This document shows, one piece after another, positions 1 to 9,591 of a stretch of 64,000 bases of DNA; the first letter of the stretch is position 1, and every line of letters starts with the position of its first letter. Origin of the DNA: Ectopseudomonas khazarica (lineage in GTDB: Bacteria > Pseudomonadota > Gammaproteobacteria > Pseudomonadales > Pseudomonadaceae); assembly GCF_004521985.1 (NCBI RefSeq), contig NZ_SBHZ01000001.1, positions 186,001-250,000 on the forward strand, in the 5' to 3' direction. Position numbers and translations under genes: made by a program. Under the pieces are notes generated by a model. It did no database searches, was not told where the DNA came from, and was given only the letters and a program-made list of their open reading frames with translations.

Positions 1-2
1 AG

Positions 3-938
3 CTGCACGCGGAAATCGCCGCCTATCTCGATATGGTCGACGAGGGCCGGCGGGCAGGGCGGCCGGCTCCCCATGAGTTGCCGGTGGCACAGGCGCGTGC
101 CGAGTTCGAGGCCGCTTCGCGCAGCCTGCCACCATTCGCTCCGCCCTGTACCGTGGAGCAAGTCTCGCCGCAGGTGCGCCATGGTCATCTGGCGGCAAGG
201 CTGTATCGGCCGGAGCAGGCCGGTGCGGCGCTGCCAGTGCTGATCTATCTGCATGGCGGCGGTTATTGCATCGGCAGCCTGGACTCGCACGATGCGATCT
301 GTCGGCAATTGACCATCAGCGCGCAGTGCGCGGTATTGGCGCTGGACTATCGACTGGCGCCGGAGCATCCCTTTCCCGCTGCCCTGGAGGACGTGCGCGA
401 TACCTGGGACTGGCTGCAAGAAGGCGGTTTGGCGCTGGGCCTGGACCCGGCACGCGTGGCCCTGGGGGGGGACAGTGCTGGCGCGACCCTGGCCAGCGTG
501 GTTTGTGCCGAGCTGGCTGCCACGCAGGAGGCAAAGCCCTGCGCGCAACTGCTGTTCTATCCGGCGGTGGACGCCCGCCAGACCAGTGAATCCCAGGAGT
601 TGTTTGCCGAAGGGCATCTGCTGGAGAGCGCGACACTGGCCTGGTTCTACCAGCACTATGCAGAACAGCCGGCGCAGCGCCGTGACTGGCGTTGCTCGCC
701 GTTGCTGGCTGAGGGGCAATTGCGTGGCAGTGCGCCGGCTCTTCTGCTGATCGCCGAGTTCGACCCTTTGCTGGATGAGGGCCTGGCTTATGCCGAGCAT
801 TTGCGCGAGCAGGGTGTGGTCGTGCAGAGCCGGCTATGCCGTGGCATGACCCATGACTTCCTGCGTATGGCCGGGCTGGTGCCGGAGGTGCTGGAGCACT
901 ACGAGCAGGCGGCAGCGTTTCTGCGACGCTACTGGTAG
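3..938 (+). CDS. alpha/beta hydrolase (HSL/acetyl-esterase family), 5' end outside window
   Basis: The reading frame is open from the left edge, so the true start lies upstream; 311 residues are visible, close to full family length. It shows the hormone-sensitive-lipase family marks: the oxyanion-hole motif HGGGY near visible residue 84, the nucleophile elbow GDSAG near residue 157, an acid in AEFDPLLDEG near 253 and a histidine in GMTHDF near 283. The family hydrolyses esters of small or lipid-like substrates in the cytoplasm. It converges on the iron-permease gene. A role as a siderophore esterase is possible from the neighbourhood but unsupported by sequence; a plain acetyl esterase is equally likely. 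Confidence 0.85.
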   Translation: MHAEIAAYLDMVDEGRRAGRPAPHELPVAQARAEFEAASRSLPPFAPPCTVEQVSPQVRHGHLAARLYRPEQAGAALPVLIYLHGGGYCIGSLDSHDAICRQLTISAQCAVLALDYRLAPEHPFPAALEDVRDTWDWLQEGGLALGLDPARVALGGDSAGATLASVVCAELAATQEAKPCAQLLFYPAVDARQTSESQELFAEGHLLESATLAWFYQHYAEQPAQRRDWRCSPLLAEGQLRGSAPALLLIAEFDPLLDEGLAYAEHLREQGVVVQSRLCRGMTHDFLRMAGLVPEVLEHYEQAAAFLRRYW

Positions 939-958
939 GGCGTATCGATCAAAGAGAA

Positions 959-981
959 ACTGGTGCGCTGTGCGCACCAGT
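959..981. terminator. bidirectional hairpin terminator between convergent genes
   Basis: A perfect 10-bp stem (959-968 with 972-981) closes a 3-nt loop between the hydrolase and the permease stop codons. On the minus strand it is followed by a T-rich run, so it should end the permease transcript; on the plus strand the tail is weaker. Confidence 0.7.
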
Positions 982-994
982 CGTTGACGATGTG

Positions 995-2989
995 CTAGCC
1001 ACGGCGTTCGCGCTGCATCAGCCAAAGGAAGTATGGGCAGCCAATGAACGCGGCCAGCAGCCCGGCGGAAACCGGCCATGGATAAGCCAGGTTCCGCCCC
1101 AGCCAGTCGGCCAACAGCATGATCAGTGCACCGGCGCCAGCGCTTAGCAGGAGCTGCGGTAGCGCACGGTGTACGCCGAGATGGCGGGCGATATGCGGTG
1201 CGATCAAGCCGACGAAGCTCAGGGGACCGACCATCAGGGTGGCAGCGGCGGTGAGCAGTGCGGCCAGCAGCAGGATCCCCAGATGGCTGGCGCGCAGGCG
1301 CAGGCCGAGTGCTGCCGCCGTACCGTTACCCAGGCCGAGCAGATCGAGTGGGCGTGCCAGTAGTAACGCAGCGGCGCCCAGCAGCATGGTCAGGATCACG
1401 GCGGTCGTGGCAGCATTGGCATCGACCTGATAGGTCGAACCGGTCATCCAGCTCATCAACGCGGTCATGCGTGGGTCACCACTGGCCATCAACAGGGTGC
1501 TCAGCGCGCCCATCAGGGTGGTCAGGCACACGCCGGTGAGCAGCAAACGCTCCGGGCTGAAGGCGCTGCGCCAGGCGAACCAGAGCAGAACTGCGAGGGT
1601 CAGCAAGGCGCCAAGGCTGGCTGCCGGCAGCATCAGCGCCTGCGGCTGCGGTACCAATAGGAACAGCACCAGCACGCCCAGCGCCGCACCTGAGCTGGCA
1701 CCCAACACCTCCGGGCTGGCCATGGGGTTACCGGTCAGGCGTTGCACCAACAGCCCGGCCATGGCCAGCATGGCGCCGGCGGCCAGTGCACCGAACACAC
1801 GCGGCAAGCGCCAGTGCAGCTCGCCAAGCTCGGCCCACTGCCATCCGTACAGCCCTTTGGCCAAAAACACGGCAGGTATCAGCAGCATGATCAGCAACCC
1901 GGCAACCAGCAGAATTGGCCGCCACGGATGATCCGTTGGTCGTCCCAGGCTCGTTCTGTGCGGCTGGATACCGCCGCTGCGCTGGCGCGCCAGCAGCCAG
2001 AGTAGCAGCGGCACACTGAACACCGCAGTGAGGATGCCGGCCGGTACTTCGCCGACCAGGCGCGACAGCTCGCGCGCGCACTGATCCACCAGGCACAGCA
2101 GCGCGGCACCGAGCAGAGGCGCCCACAGCAACCGTTGGCGCAGGGTGCGAGCGCCGGTCATGCGCGCGATGGCTGGCGCGGCGAGTCCGATGAAACCGAT
2201 GATGCCGACCACGCTGGTGACGAAGGCACTCAGCGCCACAGCGACCAGCAGGCCAAAACCACGGGTGGCGCGCAGCGACACGCCGATGCTGGCCGCGCTC
2301 TGGTCTTCCAGGCCGAGCGCTGCCAGCGGGCGTATCAGCAGCACCGCCAGCGTGGCTGCGACGGCCAGACGTGGCGCCAGGTAGAGCACGCCATCCCAGC
2401 CGCTCTGGTTGATCGAGCCGGCCTGCCACAGCAGCAAATCAATCAGGTAGTCGTGGTTGAACAGTACCAGCAGGGCGTTCAACGCGTTGCAGTAGAGGCT
2501 GATCACCATGCCGGTCAGGATGAAACGCAACGGCGACAAATGGCGGCCCCAGGCGAAGCTGAACAGGGCCAGGGTAGCCAGGCCGGCCCCAGCCAGCGTC
2601 ACGATTTCCAGGCCATGGATCAGCAGCGTCGGTGCCCAGATGGTGGTGACCGACAGGGCGAGGTTGGCGCCGGCCGCGACGCCAAGGGTCACCGGTTCGG
2701 CCAGCGGATTGCGCAGAATCTGCTGGAACAGGGTGCCGGCCAGGCCGAGGGCTGCGCCAACCATCAGACTGACCAGCAGGCGTGGCGCGAAGCTGAAATG
2801 CAGCAGTACCTGATTGGGGCTGTCCAGATCCGGTGACCACAGCGCCTGCCACCACAGTTCGTGCGGGAGCAGACCGTTGAGCCCACGCCATACCAGCAGT
2901 GCTGCCAGTATGGCGATAAGCAGGGTGCACAGCGCCGAGCCCAGGCTATGCCGAGGCGGGCGCATGGGAAGGCTCAGTGACTCAGCCAT
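995..2989 (-). CDS. fhuB: Fe3+-hydroxamate ABC transporter permease, FhuB-type double-length
   Basis: The 664-residue protein is two tandem FecCD-family permease halves (about 20-330 and 345-660), the usual FhuB architecture and length. It would form the inner-membrane channel that moves ferric hydroxamates from the periplasmic binding protein into the cytoplasm, powered by the FhuC-type ATPase encoded at 13389-14156. The frame is open further upstream, but that part lies inside the binding-protein gene. The ATG at 2989 overlaps that gene's stop by 8 nt, typical of translational coupling, and begins directly before a basic segment and the first membrane helix. Substrate identity is inferred from the linked hydroxylase and acetyltransferase. 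Confidence 0.9.
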   Translation of the reverse strand: MAESLSLPMRPPRHSLGSALCTLLIAILAALLVWRGLNGLLPHELWWQALWSPDLDSPNQVLLHFSFAPRLLVSLMVGAALGLAGTLFQQILRNPLAEPVTLGVAAGANLALSVTTIWAPTLLIHGLEIVTLAGAGLATLALFSFAWGRHLSPLRFILTGMVISLYCNALNALLVLFNHDYLIDLLLWQAGSINQSGWDGVLYLAPRLAVAATLAVLLIRPLAALGLEDQSAASIGVSLRATRGFGLLVAVALSAFVTSVVGIIGFIGLAAPAIARMTGARTLRQRLLWAPLLGAALLCLVDQCARELSRLVGEVPAGILTAVFSVPLLLWLLARQRSGGIQPHRTSLGRPTDHPWRPILLVAGLLIMLLIPAVFLAKGLYGWQWAELGELHWRLPRVFGALAAGAMLAMAGLLVQRLTGNPMASPEVLGASSGAALGVLVLFLLVPQPQALMLPAASLGALLTLAVLLWFAWRSAFSPERLLLTGVCLTTLMGALSTLLMASGDPRMTALMSWMTGSTYQVDANAATTAVILTMLLGAAALLLARPLDLLGLGNGTAAALGLRLRASHLGILLLAALLTAAATLMVGPLSFVGLIAPHIARHLGVHRALPQLLLSAGAGALIMLLADWLGRNLAYPWPVSAGLLAAFIGCPYFLWLMQRERRG

Positions 2990-3908
2990 GCTGCACCTCT
3001 TGACTGTCCAGATAGTCGGCAATGCGCTCGGCCAGGCTGAGGTACGAGGCCACGCCGCCGTAGGGATAGAATTTGCCCAGCGGTTGAGTTTGATGGCGGC
3101 GCACTGATGGCAGGTTGTTCCACAAGGCATTGGGCTGACGCAGGCTCTGCAGGCGCGCCGACGTCGTAGGAATTTCGATGTACAGCAGATGGGCATCGGG
3201 TTGTTCGCTGAGGCGCTCGATACCGGTGAGGCTGAAGCCCATGGCATTGCTCGGGCCGTTCCAGGCATTGCGCAGCCCCAGTCGTTCGAGCACGTCCTGG
3301 GCCATGCTGTGCTGGCCGTAGACAGTGGCGTGGCGGCCATCCTGGTTGAGCACGGCGATGTAAATCGCAGGCCGTGGGCTTAGCGCCAAACGGTTGCGTA
3401 GCGTCTCCAGGCGTTGCTCTGCGGCTTGCAGATAAACGTCGGCGCGGTCACTCAGGTGCAGCCGCTCGGACAACTGGCGCATGAAAGCGCTGGCACTGTT
3501 CCAGACACCTTTGTCGGTTGGGAAAATGTTCACCACCTCGGTCGGTGCGATATCACCGAGCGTACGTAATACGCTGTTGGGCAGGGCATCGCTGAGGATC
3601 AGTTGCGGGTTCAACTGGTGCAGCAATTCGAGATTGGGCTCCCAGTAGGGGCCTATGTCGCGCACGGTCTGCGGTAGTGCTGGATCGGGCATTCGCCGTC
3701 GGTAGTAGCCGACGTCGGAAATGGCCAGTGGTTCCACGCCGAGCGTCAGCAGCGTTTCTGCCGCGGCCCAGTTGATGGCGACCACGCGCTGCAGGGGCTC
3801 CGCTCGCAATGGCAAACCACAGCCGAGGGCCAATCCGCCGATGGCCATGGCCTGAAGCAATTGGCGGCGTTTCAGGCAGCGGTGGGGGAGGTTCGTCGAG
3901 GCAGGCAA
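2982..3908 (-). CDS. fhuD: iron-siderophore periplasmic binding protein, FhuD-like
   Basis: A 308-residue protein of the periplasmic-binding-protein 2 (TroA/FhuD) fold that delivers ferric siderophore to the FhuB-type permease. The N-terminus has a twin-arginine-like signal (KRRQLLQAM followed by a hydrophobic stretch ending around LRAEP), so export by Tat is likely. The start appears to be TTG at 3908, preceded at good spacing by a GGAGAAA ribosome site; no ATG lies before the signal sequence. It is co-transcribed with and overlaps the permease gene. A strong hairpin separates it from the receptor gene upstream, so it may be expressed at a lower level than the receptor. Confidence 0.88.
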   Translation of the reverse strand: MPASTNLPHRCLKRRQLLQAMAIGGLALGCGLPLRAEPLQRVVAINWAAAETLLTLGVEPLAISDVGYYRRRMPDPALPQTVRDIGPYWEPNLELLHQLNPQLILSDALPNSVLRTLGDIAPTEVVNIFPTDKGVWNSASAFMRQLSERLHLSDRADVYLQAAEQRLETLRNRLALSPRPAIYIAVLNQDGRHATVYGQHSMAQDVLERLGLRNAWNGPSNAMGFSLTGIERLSEQPDAHLLYIEIPTTSARLQSLRQPNALWNNLPSVRRHQTQPLGKFYPYGGVASYLSLAERIADYLDSQEVQHG

Positions 3909-3961
3909 GTGTTTCTCCAGATACGCGCAAGGCTCCCGCAGGAGCCTGATCAGTCAGCAAG

Positions 3962-3997
3962 CAAAAGCCCGGCAGCGCCATTGGCGGTGCCGGGCTT
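3962..3997 (-). terminator. terminator/attenuator between receptor and fhuD
   Basis: A long GC-rich hairpin (outer 9-bp stem 3966-3974 with 3988-3996 plus an inner stem) is followed on the minus strand by TTTT. It lies just after the receptor stop codon and before fhuD, so it either ends the receptor transcript or attenuates read-through into fhuDB. Confidence 0.75.
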
Positions 3998-4006
3998 TGC
4001 ACCTGG

Positions 4007-6430
4007 TTACCAGCTGTACTTGACGCTGGTCATCAGGTTGCGTTCCAGGCCGGGGTAGCAACTGGTGGCTGCGTCGCAGGTGGCGGTGTATTCCTCGTTC
4101 AACAGGTTTTGCGCGTATACGGCCAGCGTGACCTGTGGCGTCAGTTTGTAGCTGGCCGAGGCATCGAACAGGGTGTAGCTGTCGGCCCCGAAGGTATTGG
4201 CGTTATTGCCATACATCGAGCCGACGTAGCGGGCACCTGCGCCCAGGGTCAGGCCCCGCAGCGAGCCATCGCTGAAGTTGTAGTTCACCCAGGCAGAAGC
4301 CATGTGCTCTGGCACGTTGGCTGGCCGGTTGCCCTGATTGCCGTCGTTGCTGCGGGTGATCTGTGCCTTGGTGTAGGTGTACGAACCGAGGATATCCCAG
4401 TGCTCGCCCAGTTTGAGACGAGCCTCGGCCTCGATGCCGCGCGAACGCTGCTCACCTTCCGCGACGTTGAAACCGGTAGTTGCCCCACTGCTATTCCGCT
4501 CGGCGGTAAGAATATTGGTTTTGGTCAGGTCGTAGGCGGCCAGGGTCAGCAGCAGGTCGTCATGCGGCTGGTACTTCACCCCCACTTCCCACTGCTCGGC
4601 TTCGCTGGGATCGAAGGTGCTGCCCTGACTGCCGACCCCGCTGTTGGGCGCGAAGGATTCGGCGTAGCTGATATAGGGCGCCAAGCCGAAGTCGGTGACG
4701 TAGGTCAGACCTACGCGGCCGGTGAAGGCGTCGTCTTTCTGGTTGGTGGATTGACTGTTGGGAATGTTGTTATCGAAGTCGTTACGCACGCGGTCGTGAC
4801 GGCCGCCGAGGGTCAGCAGCCAGTGGTCGTCGAAGTGGATCTGATCCTGGACGTAGGCACCGAGTTGTTCGATGGTTTGGTCGTAATCAGCTCGAGTCTG
4901 CGAGTTGCCTGCATTGGGTGTTTGAATCGGCTGGCCATAGATAGGGTTGTTCACGTTCAGCGGTGGTGTCACGCCTCCGGCGCCCAACGGCATGTTGCGG
5001 TAGAACTTGATATCGGCGTCCTGCCAGCTGTAGTCGATGCCGGTCAGCAGCGTGTGGCGGATTGAGCCGGTGTTGAAGTCGGCCTGCAACTGGTTGTCCA
5101 CCGCGAAGGTATTGAGGTGCTGCTGGCGACGGTCAGCTACACGGAACACGGTACCGCTCGTGGTATCGATCAGTGCCGGCAGCAGGTTGTTGAAGGTCAG
5201 ATCTACCTGGCCGTAGCGCAGGTTCTGACGGAATTCCAGCGTATCGTTGAAGCGGTGGCGGAACTCGTAGCCGAGGTTGTACTGATCCTGGTCGAAGCGG
5301 TTGAAGCTGTGGTCGCCCAGCAGTGTATCGGTGGTGTGACCATTAGGCTTGGTGTAGACGAACAGGCTGCCGCCGTTGCGATCACGCAGGAAGTCGGTGA
5401 GCAGGGTCAGGCTGGTGTCCTCGTTCGGCGCCCAGGTGAAGGACGGTGCGATGTACTGGCGATCGTCTTCCAGCTCATGACCATCGTCATACTCCACCTG
5501 TGTATTGGCTTCGCGGTACAGGCCGACGACGCGGTAGAGAAACTGGCTCTGCTCGTCGAGTGCGCCACCCACATCGAACTGACCCTGGCGACGGTCATGA
5601 CTGCCGGCAGTGAGCTGAATCTCGTTGGTCTGGTTGGCGGTAGGTTTCTTGCTCACCCGGTTGATCACGCCGCCAGCATCACCCTGACCGAACAGTGTCG
5701 AGGCGGGGCCGCGAACCACATCGACTCTTTCGAGTGCATAGGGCTCGCTGCGAAACAGGGCGTAGTCGTTGTTCTGCTGACGCAGGCCGTTGAGGTAGTC
5801 GCTGGTGCTCTGGCCGTTGAAACCGCGAATGAACAGCCAGTCGTAGCCTTTCGGGTCGAGGCCATATGTCTCCACCTTGACCCCCGGCACATAGCGCAGC
5901 GCTTCGGTAACGCTCTGTGCACCCTGGGCTTCGAGCTGGGCGCGGGTGATCACCGATACCGACTGGGGTATCTCGAGAATTGAGGTATTGGTTTTGCTGG
6001 CGCTGTTGCTGGTTTTGGGTACGAAACTGCTCTGTCCTTCGCTACGCCCTTCGATTACCTGCTCGGGCAGGGCCAGGGCATTGTCGCCCGCGCTGGTGAA
6101 CAGGCTGACGCGGTTACCGTCGAGTTGATAACGCACGCCGGTGCCTTCGAGCAGGGCATCCAGTGCCTGCAGAGCCTCCATTTCGCCAGTGACGGCATTG
6201 CTACGCAGGCGGCTGAGTTGGGCCGGGTTGAACAGGATCTGCAGCTCGGTCTGCTCCCCCAGACTGGTCAGTGCCGAGGCCAGCGGTTGTGCCGGCAGGT
6301 CGATGCGTACGGGCTCGGCCAGCAGCGGTGCAGAAGCCCCAAGTGCCAGGCCGAACGCAGTGGCGCGCACCAGGCGAGCCAGAGGTTTGAGTGTGTTCGC
6401 GGACGGAGAGAAAGAGCTGGATGAGCGCAC
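4007..6430 (-). CDS. TonB-dependent ferric-siderophore receptor with N-terminal signalling (STN) domain
   Basis: An 807-residue outer-membrane transducer. In order: signal peptide (about 1-39, cleavage near LLAEP), a secretin/TonB short N-terminal domain (about 40-115, with LQILFNPAQLSRL), a TonB-box region near LPEQVIEG, a plug domain (about 140-260), then a 22-strand beta barrel ending in YSW with the terminal aromatic residue of outer-membrane barrels. The STN domain is the mark of receptors that talk to a FecR/FecI pair, and such a pair is encoded at 8444-10068. It therefore probably imports the cognate ferric hydroxamate and reports occupancy. A Fur-like box lies upstream at 6464-6478. 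Confidence 0.93.
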   Translation of the reverse strand: MRSSSSFSPSANTLKPLARLVRATAFGLALGASAPLLAEPVRIDLPAQPLASALTSLGEQTELQILFNPAQLSRLRSNAVTGEMEALQALDALLEGTGVRYQLDGNRVSLFTSAGDNALALPEQVIEGRSEGQSSFVPKTSNSASKTNTSILEIPQSVSVITRAQLEAQGAQSVTEALRYVPGVKVETYGLDPKGYDWLFIRGFNGQSTSDYLNGLRQQNNDYALFRSEPYALERVDVVRGPASTLFGQGDAGGVINRVSKKPTANQTNEIQLTAGSHDRRQGQFDVGGALDEQSQFLYRVVGLYREANTQVEYDDGHELEDDRQYIAPSFTWAPNEDTSLTLLTDFLRDRNGGSLFVYTKPNGHTTDTLLGDHSFNRFDQDQYNLGYEFRHRFNDTLEFRQNLRYGQVDLTFNNLLPALIDTTSGTVFRVADRRQQHLNTFAVDNQLQADFNTGSIRHTLLTGIDYSWQDADIKFYRNMPLGAGGVTPPLNVNNPIYGQPIQTPNAGNSQTRADYDQTIEQLGAYVQDQIHFDDHWLLTLGGRHDRVRNDFDNNIPNSQSTNQKDDAFTGRVGLTYVTDFGLAPYISYAESFAPNSGVGSQGSTFDPSEAEQWEVGVKYQPHDDLLLTLAAYDLTKTNILTAERNSSGATTGFNVAEGEQRSRGIEAEARLKLGEHWDILGSYTYTKAQITRSNDGNQGNRPANVPEHMASAWVNYNFSDGSLRGLTLGAGARYVGSMYGNNANTFGADSYTLFDASASYKLTPQVTLAVYAQNLLNEEYTATCDAATSCYPGLERNLMTSVKYSW

Positions 6431-6463
6431 TGCTGTACTCCTGAATTATCTGTTTAGCGTTGG

Positions 6464-6478
6464 TCATAATTAGAATGA
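6464..6478 (-). promoter_or_regulatory. candidate Fur box upstream of receptor
   Basis: An imperfect 7-1-7 palindrome agrees with the TGATAAT-N-ATTATCA Fur model at about 10 of 14 positions. It lies 34 bp before the receptor start in the only AT-rich stretch nearby. This is the weakest of the four boxes in the locus. Confidence 0.4.
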
Positions 6479-6546
6479 TTTGCTTTAAGACGCACGAGTG
6501 AGCGGAAACCGGAAAAGAAATTTCACGCTCGTGCTTTGCTGGTGCC

Positions 6547-8241
6547 TTACCCGACGGGGGAGCTCTCCGCAGCAGGCTCAGTGGTGCCTCGATGCTGTTC
6601 CTGTAGTGAAACGATTCGTCCGGAGGCCATTTGCAGCAGGCGGTCGGCTACGTGGAAGTAGCGGTCGTCGTGGGAGATCACTATCAAGGTGCGGCCCTGA
6701 GCCCGAAGCTCTGGCAGCAGCTCGGTATAGAAGATGCGGCGGAATTCGGGGTCCTGATCGGCGGCCCACTCGTCGAACACCAGCACTGGGCGTTTCTCTA
6801 GCCAGGCTTGCACCAGCGCCAGGCGTTTGCGCTGGCCTGTGGAAAGGTCGGTGGTCGAGTAGTTGTGGTCGTCCAGACTGACCTTGTGGGCGATCTCCAG
6901 GCGTTCCAGGTAGCGGTTGGCTTCGGCGGGTATGTCCTGGCTGCCCTTGAGCAGATCCTCGAACAGGAAGTAGTCGGCGAAGATGGTGGTGAACAGTTGG
7001 CGATAATCATCGCGATTGGCGTCTGTCACCGGCTCGCCGTTGAGTTGCAACGTGCCTCCCTTGGGCACATAGAGTCCCAGCAGCAGCTTGATCAGCGTGG
7101 TTTTGCCGCAGCCGTTCTCGCCAGCGATGAAGAGGATCTCACCGGGACGGATCTGCAGATCTACCGGGCCGACGCCAAAGCCTTCTCCGCCGTCTTCGGT
7201 GGGGTATCGGTAGTGCAGGCCGCGCAGCTCGATGCCTCGCATGGGCGGTGCGTTGCGGCCGTCGTCACGCAGAAGCAGATTGGGTTCTGGCGAGGAGAAA
7301 CGCTGCGACAGCTCGGCAATGCGGCGGAAGGCCACCTGAGCGCGGCTGACGATGGGCAGCTGGCCAACCAGATGCTCCAGTGGCCCCTTCATGTACAGCA
7401 GCACCAGGATGAAGCCGCTCAGTGTCGCCTTGTCGGTGCTCGGCCAGAAGCTCTGGTAAGCCAGGGCCACGCCGATGACGATGAAGAACAGGGTCGAACC
7501 GAAGCCCTTGGCGATGACGAACAGATTGATCGAGCGGATCTGGATGTCGCAGATGCGTTCGGCTGTGCCCTGCAGGCGCTCGCTGTAATGCTGAAAGCGG
7601 CGCGGGCGGCTGATGCGCAGTTCCTTGGCACCCTCGGCCATGGCGCGATAGTGCTTCTGCAGATCATCTTCGGCGTCACGGGCCTGGAAGAAGCCGCGGA
7701 TACCCTTGCTGCGCGCCACGTACTGAATGGCGCTGCCGATGACGATAGCCAGGGCGGTGGTGAGAAACATGGGTAGTGAAAGCGAGGCCAGATAGCCCAG
7801 GCAGCCAAGGGTGACGGTGAGTGACACTGCCAGTGGGGCGAAGGCGAAAGCGAAATCGCTGATGGTGTCTATGTCGTGGGTCAGCACTGGAATCAAGCGA
7901 TGGCTGCGGTAGCGTTCGATCTGGTCGATCGGTGCCGAGATGATCTTGCTGCCCAGATCCTTGCGCAGGCGCGCGATAACGTGTTGACCGACATAGTTGG
8001 TGCCGATGTCGGACACGATAGAGCCCACCAGGGCCAACAGGCAGAGCCCGGCGAAACCCAACAGTAAGGCGCTGTGCATGCCGTCATCGGAATGCAGGCT
8101 GTAGTTGATGGTGGCCAGCAGTGCCGTGATGCTGGCGCCGCCAAGAATGCCCAACAGGGTTGCGGCGGCGAGTTGTGGCGCGAACGGGCGTAACAGCCGG
8201 AGGAGTTCGCGGAACGTACTTTGCGAAGGTGTCTGCATCAT
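6547..8241 (-). CDS. siderophore/cyclic-peptide export ABC transporter, PvdE/SyrD family
   Basis: A 564-residue half transporter: six membrane helices in roughly residues 15-310, then a nucleotide-binding domain with Walker A GENGCGKTT (about 370), signature LSTGQRKRL (about 463) and Walker B LVFDEWA (about 484). This is the architecture of PvdE and SyrD, which move peptide siderophores or lipopeptides across the inner membrane. It stands alone in the siderophore locus between the receptor and the fecR-like gene, on the same strand. Export of the hydroxamate made by the 10.2-12.6 kb genes is the natural inference. No pyoverdine synthetase is present in the window, so PvdE orthology in function should not be assumed. 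Confidence 0.85.
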   Translation of the reverse strand: MMQTPSQSTFRELLRLLRPFAPQLAAATLLGILGGASITALLATINYSLHSDDGMHSALLLGFAGLCLLALVGSIVSDIGTNYVGQHVIARLRKDLGSKIISAPIDQIERYRSHRLIPVLTHDIDTISDFAFAFAPLAVSLTVTLGCLGYLASLSLPMFLTTALAIVIGSAIQYVARSKGIRGFFQARDAEDDLQKHYRAMAEGAKELRISRPRRFQHYSERLQGTAERICDIQIRSINLFVIAKGFGSTLFFIVIGVALAYQSFWPSTDKATLSGFILVLLYMKGPLEHLVGQLPIVSRAQVAFRRIAELSQRFSSPEPNLLLRDDGRNAPPMRGIELRGLHYRYPTEDGGEGFGVGPVDLQIRPGEILFIAGENGCGKTTLIKLLLGLYVPKGGTLQLNGEPVTDANRDDYRQLFTTIFADYFLFEDLLKGSQDIPAEANRYLERLEIAHKVSLDDHNYSTTDLSTGQRKRLALVQAWLEKRPVLVFDEWAADQDPEFRRIFYTELLPELRAQGRTLIVISHDDRYFHVADRLLQMASGRIVSLQEQHRGTTEPAAESSPVG

Positions 8242-8443
8242 CCAGTCCTGAGGCTCGGCGCAGAGCTGCGCCGGAAAACGGGGCGACGCGGTTGCAATCG
8301 AAATGACTGCAAACCCGAATCGTTCCTGTTAAGACGGATAAGGCGAGAGAAAACTCAAAGAAAACCCTGGATAAGTGTCTTGCACGAGCTTCGCTTCTGC
8401 TGCAGGTCCGGCATCGTTCTCCCCGTGCGCATGGCGTGCCCGG

Positions 8444-9442
8444 CTAGAGTGAGGCGTAGCGGCTCTTCAGTACCAGGCCACCGTCATCGTCACGCCTGAC
8501 TTCGATGGGCAGCACGGTTGGCAGCGATTCGACCAGCGCCTTGAGGTCGTCGGTACGGTAGACCCCACCTATTCGCAGGTTGCCGCTGGCTGCGTCGCCG
8601 AGGCGAGCCGGCTGTTCAAGGTAGCGATTGATCAGTGGCAGGGCGGCGCTCAATGTCAGATCATCCAGCACCAGTTTGCCTTCGGTCCAGGCAATGGCGC
8701 TGGTGGTGCTTGCCTGTTCCACGTCGATCTGGTTGCTCCCTTTGCTGTAGCGTGCCTGCATGCCTGGCGAAAGTTGCGCCTGGCCAGCCTGGGCGCCATT
8801 CGGCGGGCTGACGATCACGGCTCCTTCAAGCAGGCTGACCAGCATCTGTCGTTCGTCTGTCCAGACATTGAAACGGGTGCCAGTGACGCGCACCTGGCCG
8901 TTGTCGGTCAGTACGCTGAAAGGCTGTTCTATGTCGTGAGTGACTTCGAAATAGCCTTCGCTACCGCTACTGAGCCAGGCACTGCGGTGGTCGCGAAAGA
9001 TGGCGAAGATCAGTCTGCTGTCGCTGTTCAGTTGAGCGTGCGAGCCGTCTGCCAGGATGACCTTGCGCGGGGCTTCCTGAGCTGCGTAGTAGCCAACCTG
9101 CGCTGGCAGCAGGCCTGCCGCCCAGCCGCCCATCCAGATAGTCACTCCTCCCAGCATGGCGGCAGCAGCAATCCTGGTCGCGCGCCAGGGGGTTCGTTGG
9201 CGGCGAGGGTGAGTTGTCGTGTTGCTGGGTGTGGAGGTGTGGGCTGGGTGTAGTTGATCGGCCAGCCGCCAGATCGCCAGCATGGCGTCGTACTCGTGCT
9301 GGTGGTCGGGGGTAGTGGCTATCCAGCGAGCGAAGGCCTGGCGCTCCTCGGCAGTGCAGTCCATGTCATGCAGACGCGCGCACCAGTATGCCGCCTCGGC
9401 GCTGAGGCGCTCGTCTTCGTCGGTGGATTGCGGCTCGATCAT
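8444..9442 (-). CDS. fecR: FecR-family anti-sigma factor
   Basis: A 332-residue inner-membrane regulator. The N-terminus is the cytoplasmic DUF4880/FecR sigma-binding region (about 10-60, with AYWCARLHD), a single membrane helix lies near residues 88-110, the FecR periplasmic domain follows (about 125-225), and a C-terminal STN-interaction region ends the protein. It should hold the FecI-type sigma factor inactive until the loaded receptor signals. Unusually it is transcribed away from the sigma gene (starts 150 bp apart, divergent), whereas fecR normally lies directly downstream of fecI in one transcript. Confidence 0.9.
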   Translation of the reverse strand: MIEPQSTDEDERLSAEAAYWCARLHDMDCTAEERQAFARWIATTPDHQHEYDAMLAIWRLADQLHPAHTSTPSNTTTHPRRQRTPWRATRIAAAAMLGGVTIWMGGWAAGLLPAQVGYYAAQEAPRKVILADGSHAQLNSDSRLIFAIFRDHRSAWLSSGSEGYFEVTHDIEQPFSVLTDNGQVRVTGTRFNVWTDERQMLVSLLEGAVIVSPPNGAQAGQAQLSPGMQARYSKGSNQIDVEQASTTSAIAWTEGKLVLDDLTLSAALPLINRYLEQPARLGDAASGNLRIGGVYRTDDLKALVESLPTVLPIEVRRDDDGGLVLKSRYASL

Positions 9443-9490
9443 TCGGGCGTCCCAGGCTTTTGCGAGGCTTTCATTTGCACAAAATGCGAG

Positions 9491-9505
9491 TGATTATAAG
9501 TATCG
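9491..9505 (+). promoter_or_regulatory. candidate Fur box between fecR and fecI
   Basis: The 7-1-7 Fur model matches at 11 of 14 positions in the divergent intergenic region. A single site here could repress both the sigma and the anti-sigma gene under iron sufficiency. Its position also argues that the sigma-factor start is downstream of it. Confidence 0.55.
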
Positions 9506-9591
9506 CTGACCGGGGCTGTCAGCAAGTGTCTGTTGTCGTGACACATCAGGAACCTGCACGGGGCGGTTCCTTCGGGGGCTTAGAGAGTGTT

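Noticed and set aside
2990..3340. N-terminal extension of the FhuB frame
   Set aside because: Lies wholly within fhuD in another frame, Ser/Pro/Arg-rich; the ATG at 2989 overlapping the fhuD stop is the natural start.
9460..9591. Upstream starts for the FecI-type sigma factor (9460, 9484)
   Set aside because: They would put the Fur-like box inside coding sequence and add residues absent from the family.
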